From contig CBDUOH010000001.1 of the NCBI GenBank assembly GCA_965368815.1, positions 1 to 64,000 of the forward strand: a stretch of 64,000 nucleotides of DNA, in the 5' to 3' direction. Shown in pieces: positions 1-8,599 of this stretch. Both the position numbers and the translations under genes were made by a program. Below the pieces are notes generated by a model that was given only the letters and a program-made list of their open reading frames with translations, searched no databases and had not been told where the DNA came from. The stretch is from UBA5794 sp965368815. GTDB taxonomy: Bacteria; Actinomycetota; Acidimicrobiia; Spongiisociales; UBA5794. Each line of letters begins with the position of its first letter. Positions within the stretch are counted from its first letter, which is position 1.

Positions 1-74
1 GTGCTGCGGGAATGACCCATTGATGTGGTGCAGCCGTTGCGCCTGACGGTGCCATGGTCCGGTTGGACGGTGTG

Positions 75-146
75 TGCCCCAGGCAGGATTCGAACCTGCG
101 CACCCGGCTCCGGAGGCCGGTGCTCTATCCCCTGAGCTACTGGGGC
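75..146 (-). tRNA. tRNA-Arg (anticodon CCG)
   Basis: Read on the minus strand, the 72 bases fold into a full cloverleaf. The acceptor stem is GCCCCAG/CTGGGGC with discriminator A, the D arm is GCTC/GAGC, and the anticodon stem is CCGGC/GCCGG around the loop CTCCGGA. The T arm is GCAGG-TTCGAAT-CCTGC. The anticodon, complementary to plus bases 111-113, is CCG and reads the arginine codon CGG. The CCA end is not encoded. The gene is divergent from argS, the synthetase that charges this tRNA, 97 bases away. Confidence 0.96.
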
Positions 147-243
147 GCGAGCCGATTGTAACCTTGGCGCCACTGGCACCACTCGTCCGATATGACGACG
201 AGACTCCCAGTATCCACCGTCCGCGAATTCAGATAGAGCCACC

Positions 244-2010
244 ATGTCCCTCCAGTCCCGACTCTCGATTGTGCTCGGCTCTGCGTTCAGGAGCGTCGGG
301 CTCGACGATGCATGGGGCGAAGTGGTTGTCTCACAGCGGCCCGAGCTTGCCGACTACCAGTGCAATGGTGCCCTCGGAGCGGGTCAATCGGTCGGTCGCA
401 ATCCTCGTGACCTCGCACAGGACGTGATTGCTGCGGTCGATGCGGATGACCTGATCTCGTCGCTCGACATAGCCGGCCCCGGGTTCATCAACATCACGGT
501 GGCTCCAGCTGCTCTCACGACCTCGGTCGATGCGATGGCGGCATCGGACCGCATCGGTGTCGACCTCGTGGACGAGCCGAAGACGGTCGTGGTGGACTAC
601 GGCGGTCCGAACATGTCAAAGTCGCTGCATGTCGGCCACCTTCGGGCCGCAGTCATCGGGGAATCGGTCAAACGACTCTTCCGATTCCTCGGACACACCA
701 CTGTGGGCGATATCCACATGGGTGACTGGGGCATGCCGGTCGGGCAGCTGATCATCGAACTGCAGGACCGACAGCCCGACCTCCCATACTTCGATGAGGC
801 ATTCTCAGGGCCGTACCCGACGGAATCCCCTGTCGATCTTGATGACCTCTCCGACATGTATCCGGTGATCACCGCCCGGTGTGCCGAGGACCCCGAGGTG
901 GCCGAACGTGCGAGGGTCGCGACCTTCGAACTCCAGAACTCGAGACCGGGCTATCTGGCGCTGTGGCAACACTTCCGCGATGTCTCGGTGGCCGGTCAGC
1001 GTGAGGACTTCGAGGCGCTCGATGTCGAGTTCGACGTCTGGTACGGCGAATCGACCGTGCACGATCGCATGGCTCCGATGGTCGAACGCCTCCTGGCATC
1101 GGGAGACGCCCGCATGTCGGATGGAGCTGCTGTCGTCGACGTTTCGAGGCCGGACGACGCCAAGGAACTCCCGCCGTTGCTGCTGACGCGATCAGATGGG
1201 AGCTTCCTGTACTCGACCTCGGATCTCGCAACCGTCGAAATGCGTGTCGAGGACATGCACGCTGATGTCGTGCTGTATGTCGTGGACGTGCGCCAGGGCC
1301 TGCACTTCGAGCAGGTCTTCCGTGCGGCTCGACAAACCGGGATCGCCCCCGACACCGTCGAGCTCGAACACATCGGTTTCGGAACCGTGAACGGTCCCGA
1401 TGGCAAGCCATTCAAGACCCGCCAGGGTGGCGTGCTTCGTCTTGCTGATCTCATCGATCTTGTGACCGAGAGCGCCCGGGCCAAGCTCGACGACGCACAC
1501 ATCGCAGAGGACTACCCCGACGACGAGCGGCGACGCATCGCGACGCAGGTCGGTCTCGCCGCGTTGAAGTTCGGTGATCTGTCGAACCACAGGACATCGA
1601 ACTACACGTTCGATCTCGATCGGTTCGCATCGTTCGAGGGCAAGACCGGCCCGTACCTGCAGTACTCGGCCGTGCGGATCAAATCGATCAAGCGTCGGGC
1701 CGCCGAAGCCGGGATCGTCGCCGGTGCGATCATCGCCCCGACGATCGATGCCGAGCGCAATCTCATGCTCCGACTCGTCCGGGTCCCTGAGGTCCTTGAA
1801 CGAGCGGCAACTCTGAGGGCACCGAACGTGATCGCGGAATACGCGTACGAGCTCGCTGGGGATTTCAGCCGGTTCTACGAGAAGTGTCACATTCTGAACG
1901 AATCCGATCCCGCCCGGCAGTCATCGTGGCTCGGACTGGTCGACGTCACGCTTGCGGTGCTCGAGCGAACGCTCGACTTGCTTGGCATCGAGATCCCGGA
2001 GCGCATGTGA
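244..2010 (+). CDS. argS: Arginyl-tRNA synthetase
   Basis: Cytoplasmic class I synthetase that attaches arginine to tRNA-Arg, 588 residues. The N-terminal Arg-tRNA-synthetase-specific domain covers about residues 1-90. The ATP-binding signature appears as HVGH at residues 129-132, preceded by the family-typical GGPN. As in most ArgRS there is no clean KMSKS; the equivalent loop reads KPFKTRQGG. The C-terminal anticodon-binding helical domain has the characteristic KTGPYLQYSAVR. Length is normal for the family. The ATG at 244 is chosen because residues directly after it match the N-terminal domain. The stop overlaps the GTG of lysA by three bases plus one shared base (GTGA), so the two are probably co-translated. 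Confidence 0.97.
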   Translation: MSLQSRLSIVLGSAFRSVGLDDAWGEVVVSQRPELADYQCNGALGAGQSVGRNPRDLAQDVIAAVDADDLISSLDIAGPGFINITVAPAALTTSVDAMAASDRIGVDLVDEPKTVVVDYGGPNMSKSLHVGHLRAAVIGESVKRLFRFLGHTTVGDIHMGDWGMPVGQLIIELQDRQPDLPYFDEAFSGPYPTESPVDLDDLSDMYPVITARCAEDPEVAERARVATFELQNSRPGYLALWQHFRDVSVAGQREDFEALDVEFDVWYGESTVHDRMAPMVERLLASGDARMSDGAAVVDVSRPDDAKELPPLLLTRSDGSFLYSTSDLATVEMRVEDMHADVVLYVVDVRQGLHFEQVFRAARQTGIAPDTVELEHIGFGTVNGPDGKPFKTRQGGVLRLADLIDLVTESARAKLDDAHIAEDYPDDERRRIATQVGLAALKFGDLSNHRTSNYTFDLDRFASFEGKTGPYLQYSAVRIKSIKRRAAEAGIVAGAIIAPTIDAERNLMLRLVRVPEVLERAATLRAPNVIAEYAYELAGDFSRFYEKCHILNESDPARQSSWLGLVDVTLAVLERTLDLLGIEIPERM

Positions 2011-3284
2011 CCACGAACCCGATACCGCAGGCGCTGTTGCCTGATTCCGCCAAGGTTCTCGACGGCGCTCTGAGCATCGGTGGGTGCGGTGTCGCCGACG
2101 TTGCCAGCGAGTTCGGCACCCCGGTCTTCATCTATGACGAACAACAACTGATCGATCGGTGCGAGGAGGCCGTGGCGGCGTTCGATGGGGGAGTGGCGTA
2201 CGCCTCGAAGGCGTTCCTGTGCAAGGCGATGGCCAACATCGCTGCGACCGCAGGGATGCACATCGATGTCGCAACTGGTGGTGAATTGCAGGTCGTGCTC
2301 GCCGCAGGCGTCGACGCAGGCTCCATCGTGTTCCACGGCAACAACAAATCCGGGGCCGAACTCGAGATGGCACTCGCGGCCGGGGTCGGGACCATCGTGG
2401 TGGATTCCGATGATGAACTCGACCGGATCGAACACCTCTCGGGCGCCGGGGAGTACGCGATCCCCGACGTTCTCATCCGCTTCAACCCCGGTATCGAGGC
2501 CCACACACATGAGTATCTCCAGACGGGGATCCCGGATTCCAAGTTCGGATTCCCGATCAACGGAGGCGGCGCAGTCGCGGCCATCCGGCGTGCCCAGTCA
2601 TCCTCGGTGGTTCGATACCGAGGTGTCCACGCCCACATCGGGAGCCAGGTGTTCGATGTGGCCTCGTACAAGAAGGCGATCAGCACCCTCGCCCCGTTTG
2701 TCAATGAATCGGGTGCGGAGGAGTTTTCCATCGGCGGGGGTCTTGGGGTCGCCTACGTCGAAGGCGAGACCGAATCCACGATCACGGAGTGGGCCGACAT
2801 CGTGCGAACCGCAGCGGCCGACGCAGGTATCACAGCCAGGGTGACCGCCGAACCCGGTCGATCCATCGTTGCCAAAGCTGCGGTCACCGCGTACACCGTC
2901 GGCACCATCAAGCGGGTGCCTGACGTCCGCACCTACCTCGCTGTTGACGGCGGCATGTCGGACAACCCGCGTCCTGTGCTGTACGACAGCGGGTATGAGG
3001 CGTTTCTCGCTCGCGCGGTCGATGCTCCCCGTGACGGAATATTCCGGATCGTCGGGAAGCATTGTGAGAGCGGCGACGTGATCGTCAAGGACGCCAATCT
3101 CCCACGTTCCACGTCCGTCGGTGACATCGTGTGTACGCCGGTCACCGGTGCGTACGGCCATGCGATGGGCTCGAACTACAACAAGGTGTTGCGACCGCCG
3201 GTCGTCTTCGTGCGCAACGGCGAGGCACGGCTGGTCGTCCGTCGCGAGACCTACGCTGACTTGCTTGCTTCCGATCTCGGCTAG
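2007..3284 (+). CDS. lysA: Diaminopimelate decarboxylase
   Basis: PLP enzyme of fold III that decarboxylates meso-diaminopimelate to L-lysine, the last lysine step, 425 residues. The PLP Schiff-base lysine is K68 in YASKAF. HIGSQ starts at residue 210, a glycine-rich phosphate site and EPGRS follow, and the active-site CESGD starts at C353 (supplied across the dimer). GAYGHAMGSNYN near the C terminus is also typical. The reading frame is open upstream inside argS, but I chose the GTG at 2007 because it gives the usual argS-lysA overlap and the normal length. Codon 2 onward reads TTNPIPQ. Confidence 0.95.
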   Translation: MTTNPIPQALLPDSAKVLDGALSIGGCGVADVASEFGTPVFIYDEQQLIDRCEEAVAAFDGGVAYASKAFLCKAMANIAATAGMHIDVATGGELQVVLAAGVDAGSIVFHGNNKSGAELEMALAAGVGTIVVDSDDELDRIEHLSGAGEYAIPDVLIRFNPGIEAHTHEYLQTGIPDSKFGFPINGGGAVAAIRRAQSSSVVRYRGVHAHIGSQVFDVASYKKAISTLAPFVNESGAEEFSIGGGLGVAYVEGETESTITEWADIVRTAAADAGITARVTAEPGRSIVAKAAVTAYTVGTIKRVPDVRTYLAVDGGMSDNPRPVLYDSGYEAFLARAVDAPRDGIFRIVGKHCESGDVIVKDANLPRSTSVGDIVCTPVTGAYGHAMGSNYNKVLRPPVVFVRNGEARLVVRRETYADLLASDLG

Positions 3285-3295
3285 GAGCCAGTTGG

Positions 3296-4693
3296 CTACT
3301 TGCTCTTCCAGATCGGCATCTCGTTGGTTTCGGCGAGGGACCCGAGGAACGCAAAGGTGCCTTGCGAGGCCATGCGCTCGGTGACGTACGCATAGCCGGG
3401 TTCAGGGGCCGTCCCATCGGGTGGGGTTCCGATCCATCCATCGCCTGTCCACCACCAGATCAGGGATCGGTCAGCGTATTTCCCGGGGCTCGAGGAGGAT
3501 CGAAGCCCAAGGTTGCGTTCTGCGTACTGGGGCGAGTCGAGAACGATCGATCGGTGCTCGAGAGTGAACTGGTGGAAAGCTTCCTGACGACTCCGCCAGA
3601 TCTTGGGGGTGAGACCGGCAACGACGGTAGCAAATCGGTCCCGCGGATTCGGTGCGACCACCGGCATCTGCGTCGCGTCCGGAACGAATTGGACGGATTC
3701 GGTCTCGAACCGGGGAAGGGGGACGAGGTCGACGACGAGCGTGCTCTCCGCAAGTTGATTCCTGAGCCATCGGATGTCGAGATTGGACATGAGCACGATT
3801 GCGCGCGATGCGAGTCTGTGGATCTCGTCAAGCGCCGGCTGCGGGTTGTCGAGGTCGACGGCGATCACCGGAGCATCGAGCCACATCGATTCGAACTCGC
3901 TCGACATGAGCTGATCCGACTCCTGGGTCGTCACCACGATGGTCGTCGTTGCACCCCCCGGTTTCGCAGCCTGCGCGATCAGTCGGGTCGCCACCGAGAA
4001 GTCGTTCGGCAGCCATTCGAAGGTCACCCGTTCTGCGGCTTTGAGCGACTTGTACGGATCCACCGGGTGGCCGTTGGGCATCCTGAGTTCGAAGTGGAGG
4101 TGGGCCGGGGTGTTCTCGGCGTTTCCGCTGTCACCGATGTAGCCGATGAGCTGGCCGGCCTCGACCTCGACACCAACTTCGATTCCTGGCGCCGGACACG
4201 GGTGCCCGACCTCGTCGGTTCCGGGCACATCGTTGTTGAGGTGGAAGTACCGCGTTTCCCACCGGTACCGGTCCTTGATCCTGACCGAACAACCAGCGTT
4301 TCCCTCGTCGTACGTCACGGCTGTGACGGTCCCCGCCGTCGCGGCGACGACCGGAAGGCCCTTCCACTCCCATGTCATGATGTCGATACCGTGGTGTTCG
4401 CGGGTGCAGTTGTCCCTGCATCCCCCGAAACCTGAGTAGAAGTACGTCTGACCAACGACCGGGAACACGATGCGCTTCTTGACGTTGTAGCGTTTCACCG
4501 GATTCGGAGGCGTCTTGACCGGCTCTGCCGGGTCCGTGCCCTCACCTTCACCCGGGTTGCCGTCGTCGGGTGGTGCCGTCTCGGTGGTGGCGGTCGACGG
4601 AGGAGCGGCACCGTCGGCGGCGAACGCGGGCGCGGATGTTCCGACGAGTGCAAGCAGCATGACAAGTGTGACGATGTAGTTCCGGCGACCCAT
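3296..4693 (-). CDS. Secreted M23 (LytM-type) peptidase
   Basis: Probable exported zinc metallopeptidase acting on peptidoglycan cross-links, 465 residues. Residues 1-25 form a signal peptide ending AFA. A Pro/Thr/Gly-rich linker runs to about 65. The M23 domain is at about 75-215, with the zinc ligands in HxGxD (H100, D104) and the HLH motif at 198-200; both sets are intact, so it should be active. The last ~240 residues are not a domain I recognise firmly. Their alternating pattern from residue ~225 (VATRLIAQ, then VIAVDLDN, then AIVLMSN) faintly resembles cell-wall-binding repeat 2, but that is a guess. It is convergent with lysA (11 bases apart) and divergent from hom. Confidence 0.88.
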   Translation of the reverse strand: MGRRNYIVTLVMLLALVGTSAPAFAADGAAPPSTATTETAPPDDGNPGEGEGTDPAEPVKTPPNPVKRYNVKKRIVFPVVGQTYFYSGFGGCRDNCTREHHGIDIMTWEWKGLPVVAATAGTVTAVTYDEGNAGCSVRIKDRYRWETRYFHLNNDVPGTDEVGHPCPAPGIEVGVEVEAGQLIGYIGDSGNAENTPAHLHFELRMPNGHPVDPYKSLKAAERVTFEWLPNDFSVATRLIAQAAKPGGATTTIVVTTQESDQLMSSEFESMWLDAPVIAVDLDNPQPALDEIHRLASRAIVLMSNLDIRWLRNQLAESTLVVDLVPLPRFETESVQFVPDATQMPVVAPNPRDRFATVVAGLTPKIWRSRQEAFHQFTLEHRSIVLDSPQYAERNLGLRSSSSPGKYADRSLIWWWTGDGWIGTPPDGTAPEPGYAYVTERMASQGTFAFLGSLAETNEMPIWKSK

Positions 4694-4777
4694 GGCTGTG
4701 GCTTCGGCATGTACCGCCTGATGCTGAAGGAGTACGTCCGATTCGTGGTGGCAGGGCTGGGCTATCGTCGCGAGACG

Positions 4778-6067
4778 ATGGAACGAACAATTGGAATCGG
4801 ATTACTCGGAGCAGGGACCGTCGGCGGCACCCTGATGCGTCGCCTGGTGGGCGAGTCGGACGCGATCGCCGCCAAGACCGGCCTGGTGTTCGATGTGCGG
4901 AGGATCGGCGTGCGTGACCTCGATCGGCAGCGGGACTTCGAAGTCGCCGACGGGATCCTCACGGACGACCCCTTCGACGTCGTCAACGACCCGTCGATCG
5001 ACATCGTTGTCGAGGTGATGGGGGGCAAGGATCCCGCAGGCGATCTGATCCTCGCTGCCCTCAGTGCGGGCAAACCCGTGATATCGGCCAACAAGGAACT
5101 GATCGCCGCTCGCGGACCCGAGCTGATCGCCGCCGCTGAGAGGTCCGGCGTCCCCTTCCTCTTCGAAGCCGCCGTCGGTGGCGGCATTCCCATCATCCGT
5201 CCGCTGTCCGAGACGCTCGCAGGCGAACCGATCGACAGGGTCCTCGGGATCGTGAACGGGACGACCAACTTCATCCTTTCCCAGATGTCGGATTCGGGGG
5301 CCGACTATGCCGATGCGCTCGCTGAAGCACAGGCGCTGGGGTATGCCGAACCGGACCCGACGGCAGATGTCTCGGGAGCCGATGCAGCCGCAAAGGCGGC
5401 AATCCTCGCGTCGCTGGCCTTCGGGACATGGATCGGCATGGACGACGTGTATTACGAGGGCATCGAGTCGATCACGTCCGAGGACATAGCGTTTGCGGCA
5501 GGTTCGGGATACACGGTCAAACTGGTCGCCGTATGCGAACGGTCCGATGGCGGTTTCAGTGCCAGGGTGCATCCGGCGTTCGTCCCCTCGGTACATCCGT
5601 TGTCCGCGATCCGGGGAGCTACGAACGCAATTTTCATCGAGGGTCCATCGATTGAATCATTGCTCTTCGCCGGACCCGGAGCGGGAGGAAACCCGACCGC
5701 AACGGCGGTGCTCGGCGACATGATCGACGCAGCCCGCGAAACGCTCGCAGGCGCCCAGGTCGCGCCGCGGATCCGGTTCTCGGAGGGATCGGTCATCCCG
5801 TTCGATCAGGTGCGGACCGAGTGGTACATCCGCTTGATGGTTGACGACAAGCCGGGAGTGCTGGCCAAGATCGCCGCGGGGTTCGGTGAAGCCGGTGTGT
5901 CGATCCGATCCGTCTGGCAGGAAGGGGTGGACACCCAGGCGTCGTTGGTGGTCGTGACGCACAAGGCGAAGGAATCGAATCAGCGCGCTGCACTCGACAC
6001 GCTCAGTCAGATCGCCGAGGTACTCGAGGTCGCCCCACCCGTCCGAGTCCTGGAAGTCGATCGATGA
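4778..6067 (+). CDS. hom: Homoserine dehydrogenase
   Basis: NAD(P)H-dependent reduction of aspartate semialdehyde to homoserine, for threonine and methionine, 429 residues. The Rossmann motif GAGTVG is at 11-16. ANKELIA holds the catalytic-region lysine at K106, and NGTTN starts at N160. EPDPTADVSG with the following DAAAKAAI block forms the substrate site. A C-terminal ACT domain (about 350-425, WYIRLMVDDKPGVL) points to threonine feedback. The frame is open further upstream to 4709, but ATG 4778 places the dinucleotide fold at the usual distance from the start. The stop overlaps thrC as ATGA. Confidence 0.96.
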   Translation: MERTIGIGLLGAGTVGGTLMRRLVGESDAIAAKTGLVFDVRRIGVRDLDRQRDFEVADGILTDDPFDVVNDPSIDIVVEVMGGKDPAGDLILAALSAGKPVISANKELIAARGPELIAAAERSGVPFLFEAAVGGGIPIIRPLSETLAGEPIDRVLGIVNGTTNFILSQMSDSGADYADALAEAQALGYAEPDPTADVSGADAAAKAAILASLAFGTWIGMDDVYYEGIESITSEDIAFAAGSGYTVKLVAVCERSDGGFSARVHPAFVPSVHPLSAIRGATNAIFIEGPSIESLLFAGPGAGGNPTATAVLGDMIDAARETLAGAQVAPRIRFSEGSVIPFDQVRTEWYIRLMVDDKPGVLAKIAAGFGEAGVSIRSVWQEGVDTQASLVVVTHKAKESNQRAALDTLSQIAEVLEVAPPVRVLEVDR

Positions 6068-7104
6068 GGTGGCGGGGGGTCATCGAGGAACACCGTGACC
6101 GGTTGCCGGTGTCGGAGGCAACGCCGGTGATCACACTGCTCGAGGGAGGGACGCCCCTGATCCCTGCTGATGCGGTGTCCGAGATCGTCGATCGCGACGT
6201 GTTCCTGAAGTTCGAGGGCATGAATCCCACGGGTTCGTTCAAGGATCGAGGGATGACCCTTGCCGTGTCGAAGGCAGTCGAGGACGGTGCCAGGGCGGTG
6301 GCCTGTGCTTCCACCGGCAACACGTCGGCTTCTGCCGCAGCGTATGCCGCCAGGGCGGGGATCGAATGCATCGTGGTGCTCCCGGCAGGCAAGATCGCCG
6401 CAGGCAAATTGGCGCAGGCCCATGCGCACGGTGCGACGATTGTGCCCATCGACGGCAACTTCGATGACGCCCTGGACATCGTCCGGGCCCTCGCTGAGGA
6501 TTTCGACGTTGCGCTTGTGAACTCGGTGAACCCCTACCGGATCGAGGCACAGAAGACGGCCGCGTTCGAGGTCGTGAACGATCTGGGTGAAGCCCCTGCG
6601 GTCCACGCGCTTCCCGTCGGCAACGCCGGCAACATCACGGCCTATTGGAAGGGTTACACCGAGATCGGACATCGCCCCGCGATGTGGGGTTTCCAAGCGG
6701 CGGGGGCTGCCCCCATCGTCACCGGCGAGATCTTCGACAACCCCGAGACCATTGCCACCGCGATCCGCATCGGCAACCCGGCTTCGTGGGACGGCGCAGT
6801 CACAGCACGGGACGAATCGGGCGGGCGAATCGATGCCGTCACCGATGCTGAGATCCTCGAGGCGTACCGACTCTTGTCGTCGCGTGTCGGCGTTTTCTGC
6901 GAGCCTGCGTCAGCGGCCGGCGTGGCCGGGATTCTCAAGTTCCGTGATGCGTTGCCCGACGGCATCGTCGTGTGCACCGTGACGGGACATGGTCTCAAGG
7001 ACCCCGACACAGCCACCTCCGACATGGTCATGCCCGACGTCGTCTCGGCCTCGGTGACCGCCGTGGCCGAAGCGCTGGGATGGGAACCGCCGTCGTCCTC
7101 GTGA
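6064..7104 (+). CDS. thrC: Threonine synthase
   Basis: PLP enzyme of fold II that converts O-phosphohomoserine to threonine, 346 residues, the short class typical of actinobacteria. K60 in NPTGSFKDRGM is the PLP lysine. SNxGN-type phosphate-loop residues appear as CASTGNTSASAAAYAA, and a second glycine cluster lies at VGNAGNI. It is translationally coupled to hom by an ATGA overlap. Homoserine kinase (thrB), the enzyme between these two steps, is not in the window and must be encoded elsewhere. Confidence 0.96.
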   Translation: MRWRGVIEEHRDRLPVSEATPVITLLEGGTPLIPADAVSEIVDRDVFLKFEGMNPTGSFKDRGMTLAVSKAVEDGARAVACASTGNTSASAAAYAARAGIECIVVLPAGKIAAGKLAQAHAHGATIVPIDGNFDDALDIVRALAEDFDVALVNSVNPYRIEAQKTAAFEVVNDLGEAPAVHALPVGNAGNITAYWKGYTEIGHRPAMWGFQAAGAAPIVTGEIFDNPETIATAIRIGNPASWDGAVTARDESGGRIDAVTDAEILEAYRLLSSRVGVFCEPASAAGVAGILKFRDALPDGIVVCTVTGHGLKDPDTATSDMVMPDVVSASVTAVAEALGWEPPSSS

Positions 7105-7211
7105 CACCCCGCTCGGCACGGGTCCCTGAATCTGTCACACCGGGTGCCTACGCTCATGCATATGACGGATGTACCAACAATGGCCCGATTCCCGGTCACA
7201 CATAGGCGGCG

Positions 7212-8369
7212 ATGATGGAGTTTGTCGTTGCCGCACTCGTGGTTGCCCTTGCAGCTCTCGCCGTTGCCGTGATCGTGATGATGCGCAAACTGAGCGGGTT
7301 GCGACAACCGGACTCGTCGGGCCTCGAGGACAAGGTCGAGGCCCTGCTCCAGACCCAGTATCAGTTGGCGGGGCAACTGCAGGCCGTCGGTGAAAGCCAG
7401 GTCCAGACGTCCAAAGCGTTGTCCGAGACGGTGTCGCGATCCCAGGCCGAGCTGACCAAGGAAGTGAACGCGCGGCTCGAGCGCGTGAACGAGCGCGTCG
7501 GGCTGACCCTCAGCGACACGGCAGAAAAGACGGCCAAGTCGTTGGGCGACCTCACCGCGCGGCTTTCGGCGATCGACAAGGCGCAGCAGAACATCGTCGG
7601 GCTCGCGGATCAGGTCGTGAGCCTCCAACACGTGCTCGACAACAACCCGGCGCGTGGGGCATTCGGCGAGGTGCAACTCCGTGATCTCGTCGAGGCGATG
7701 CTCCCCAACTTCGCATACACGCATCAGAAGACGTTGGAGAACGGCAAGATCGTCGACTGTCTCATCGAGCTGCCCGACCCACCCGGTCCCATCGCCGTGG
7801 ATGCCAAGTTCCCTCTCACGGCATATCAGAACATGTTGTCAGCGGAGGACGCCTTCGGCCGCGAGACAGCCGCGAAGCAGCTGACCGCCGACACGCGCAA
7901 GCATGTGCGTGACATCGCCGACAAGTACGTCGACCAGCCGATCGATGGCATGCGTTCCACCGCAGAAACGGCGCTGATGTTCATTCCGTCCGAGGCTGTC
8001 TATGCCGAGCTGCACGCCCACCACCCGAATGTCATCGAGGACTGCCAACGGTTCAAGGTGTACCTCGTGTCTCCGACGACGCTGATGGCGACGCTGACCA
8101 CGATCCGGGGCATCCTGCGCGATGTCGAGATGCGCAAGCAGGCCGGTGTGATCCAAGCCGAGGTCGGCATCCTGCTCACCGATCTCGGACGTCTCTCGAC
8201 GCGGGTCGGCAATCTCGACAAGCACTTCGCGGCCGCGGCGGCTGACATCGAACAGATCAAGAAGAGCGCTACGAAGATCGAGAAACGTGGGGGCAGGATC
8301 GAATCGCTCGACCTCGATGAACCCGACGAGCTTGGGGGCTCGGCCCAGGATCGTCTTCCGCTGCTGTAG
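7212..8369 (+). CDS. rmuC: RmuC-family DNA recombination protein
   Basis: Membrane-anchored protein of the RmuC family (PF02646), 385 residues, linked in other bacteria to limiting DNA inversions or rearrangements. An N-terminal membrane helix (about residues 3-23) is followed by a predicted coiled coil (about 40-135, rich in Gln, Glu and Lys). The RmuC core then runs about 140-350, with recognisable blocks such as RGAFGEVQL, DAKFPL and the MFIPSEA region. The biochemical role is poorly known. It sits alone between thrC and rho, with 107 and 230 non-coding bases on either side. A second ATG follows immediately at 7215. Confidence 0.9.
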   Translation: MMEFVVAALVVALAALAVAVIVMMRKLSGLRQPDSSGLEDKVEALLQTQYQLAGQLQAVGESQVQTSKALSETVSRSQAELTKEVNARLERVNERVGLTLSDTAEKTAKSLGDLTARLSAIDKAQQNIVGLADQVVSLQHVLDNNPARGAFGEVQLRDLVEAMLPNFAYTHQKTLENGKIVDCLIELPDPPGPIAVDAKFPLTAYQNMLSAEDAFGRETAAKQLTADTRKHVRDIADKYVDQPIDGMRSTAETALMFIPSEAVYAELHAHHPNVIEDCQRFKVYLVSPTTLMATLTTIRGILRDVEMRKQAGVIQAEVGILLTDLGRLSTRVGNLDKHFAAAAADIEQIKKSATKIEKRGGRIESLDLDEPDELGGSAQDRLPLL

Positions 8370-8401
8370 TGCGATCGCTCGGGCACTGATCACGTCGGCT
8401 G

Positions 8402-8424
8402 GGGAGTGACGTCCCGACGCTCCC
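8402..8424 (+). terminator. Possible hairpin terminator after rmuC
   Basis: GGGAGTG (8402-8408) pairs with CGCTCCC (8418-8424), seven pairs including one G-T, with a nine-base loop, 33 bases after the rmuC stop. No U-tract follows. It lies just upstream of the suggested rho promoter, so it would fit as a boundary. Confidence 0.3.
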
Positions 8425-8454
8425 GGAATACAGCGCGTATCGAGCGGCGTTGCC

Positions 8455-8460
8455 TATACT
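8455..8460 (+). promoter_or_regulatory. Possible -10 box for rho
   Basis: TATACT is a near-consensus -10 hexamer, but no good -35 lies at the expected distance. Transcription would start near 8467 and leave a leader of about 130 bases before the rho ATG. The wider 230-base gap 8370-8599 holds only this, the hairpin at 8402 and an 8-base GCGATCGC palindrome. Confidence 0.35.
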
Positions 8461-8599
8461 CAGATTCGTTCCCGCCCCGATTGCTATCCAGCTCGGCGTG
8501 GGAGTTCCCTCAGCGAATGCATCGCTTCCGTGCGATGAACGCTATTCCCAGGTCCATTGGACCAGCCACATCGACCATCTCGAAAGGGGCACACCCGGG

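Noticed and set aside
3362..4435. 357-codon open frame on the plus strand
   Set aside because: It is antisense to the M23 peptidase, whose signal peptide and zinc motifs are clear. The translation is Arg/Asp-rich without any domain, a usual shadow in GC-rich DNA.
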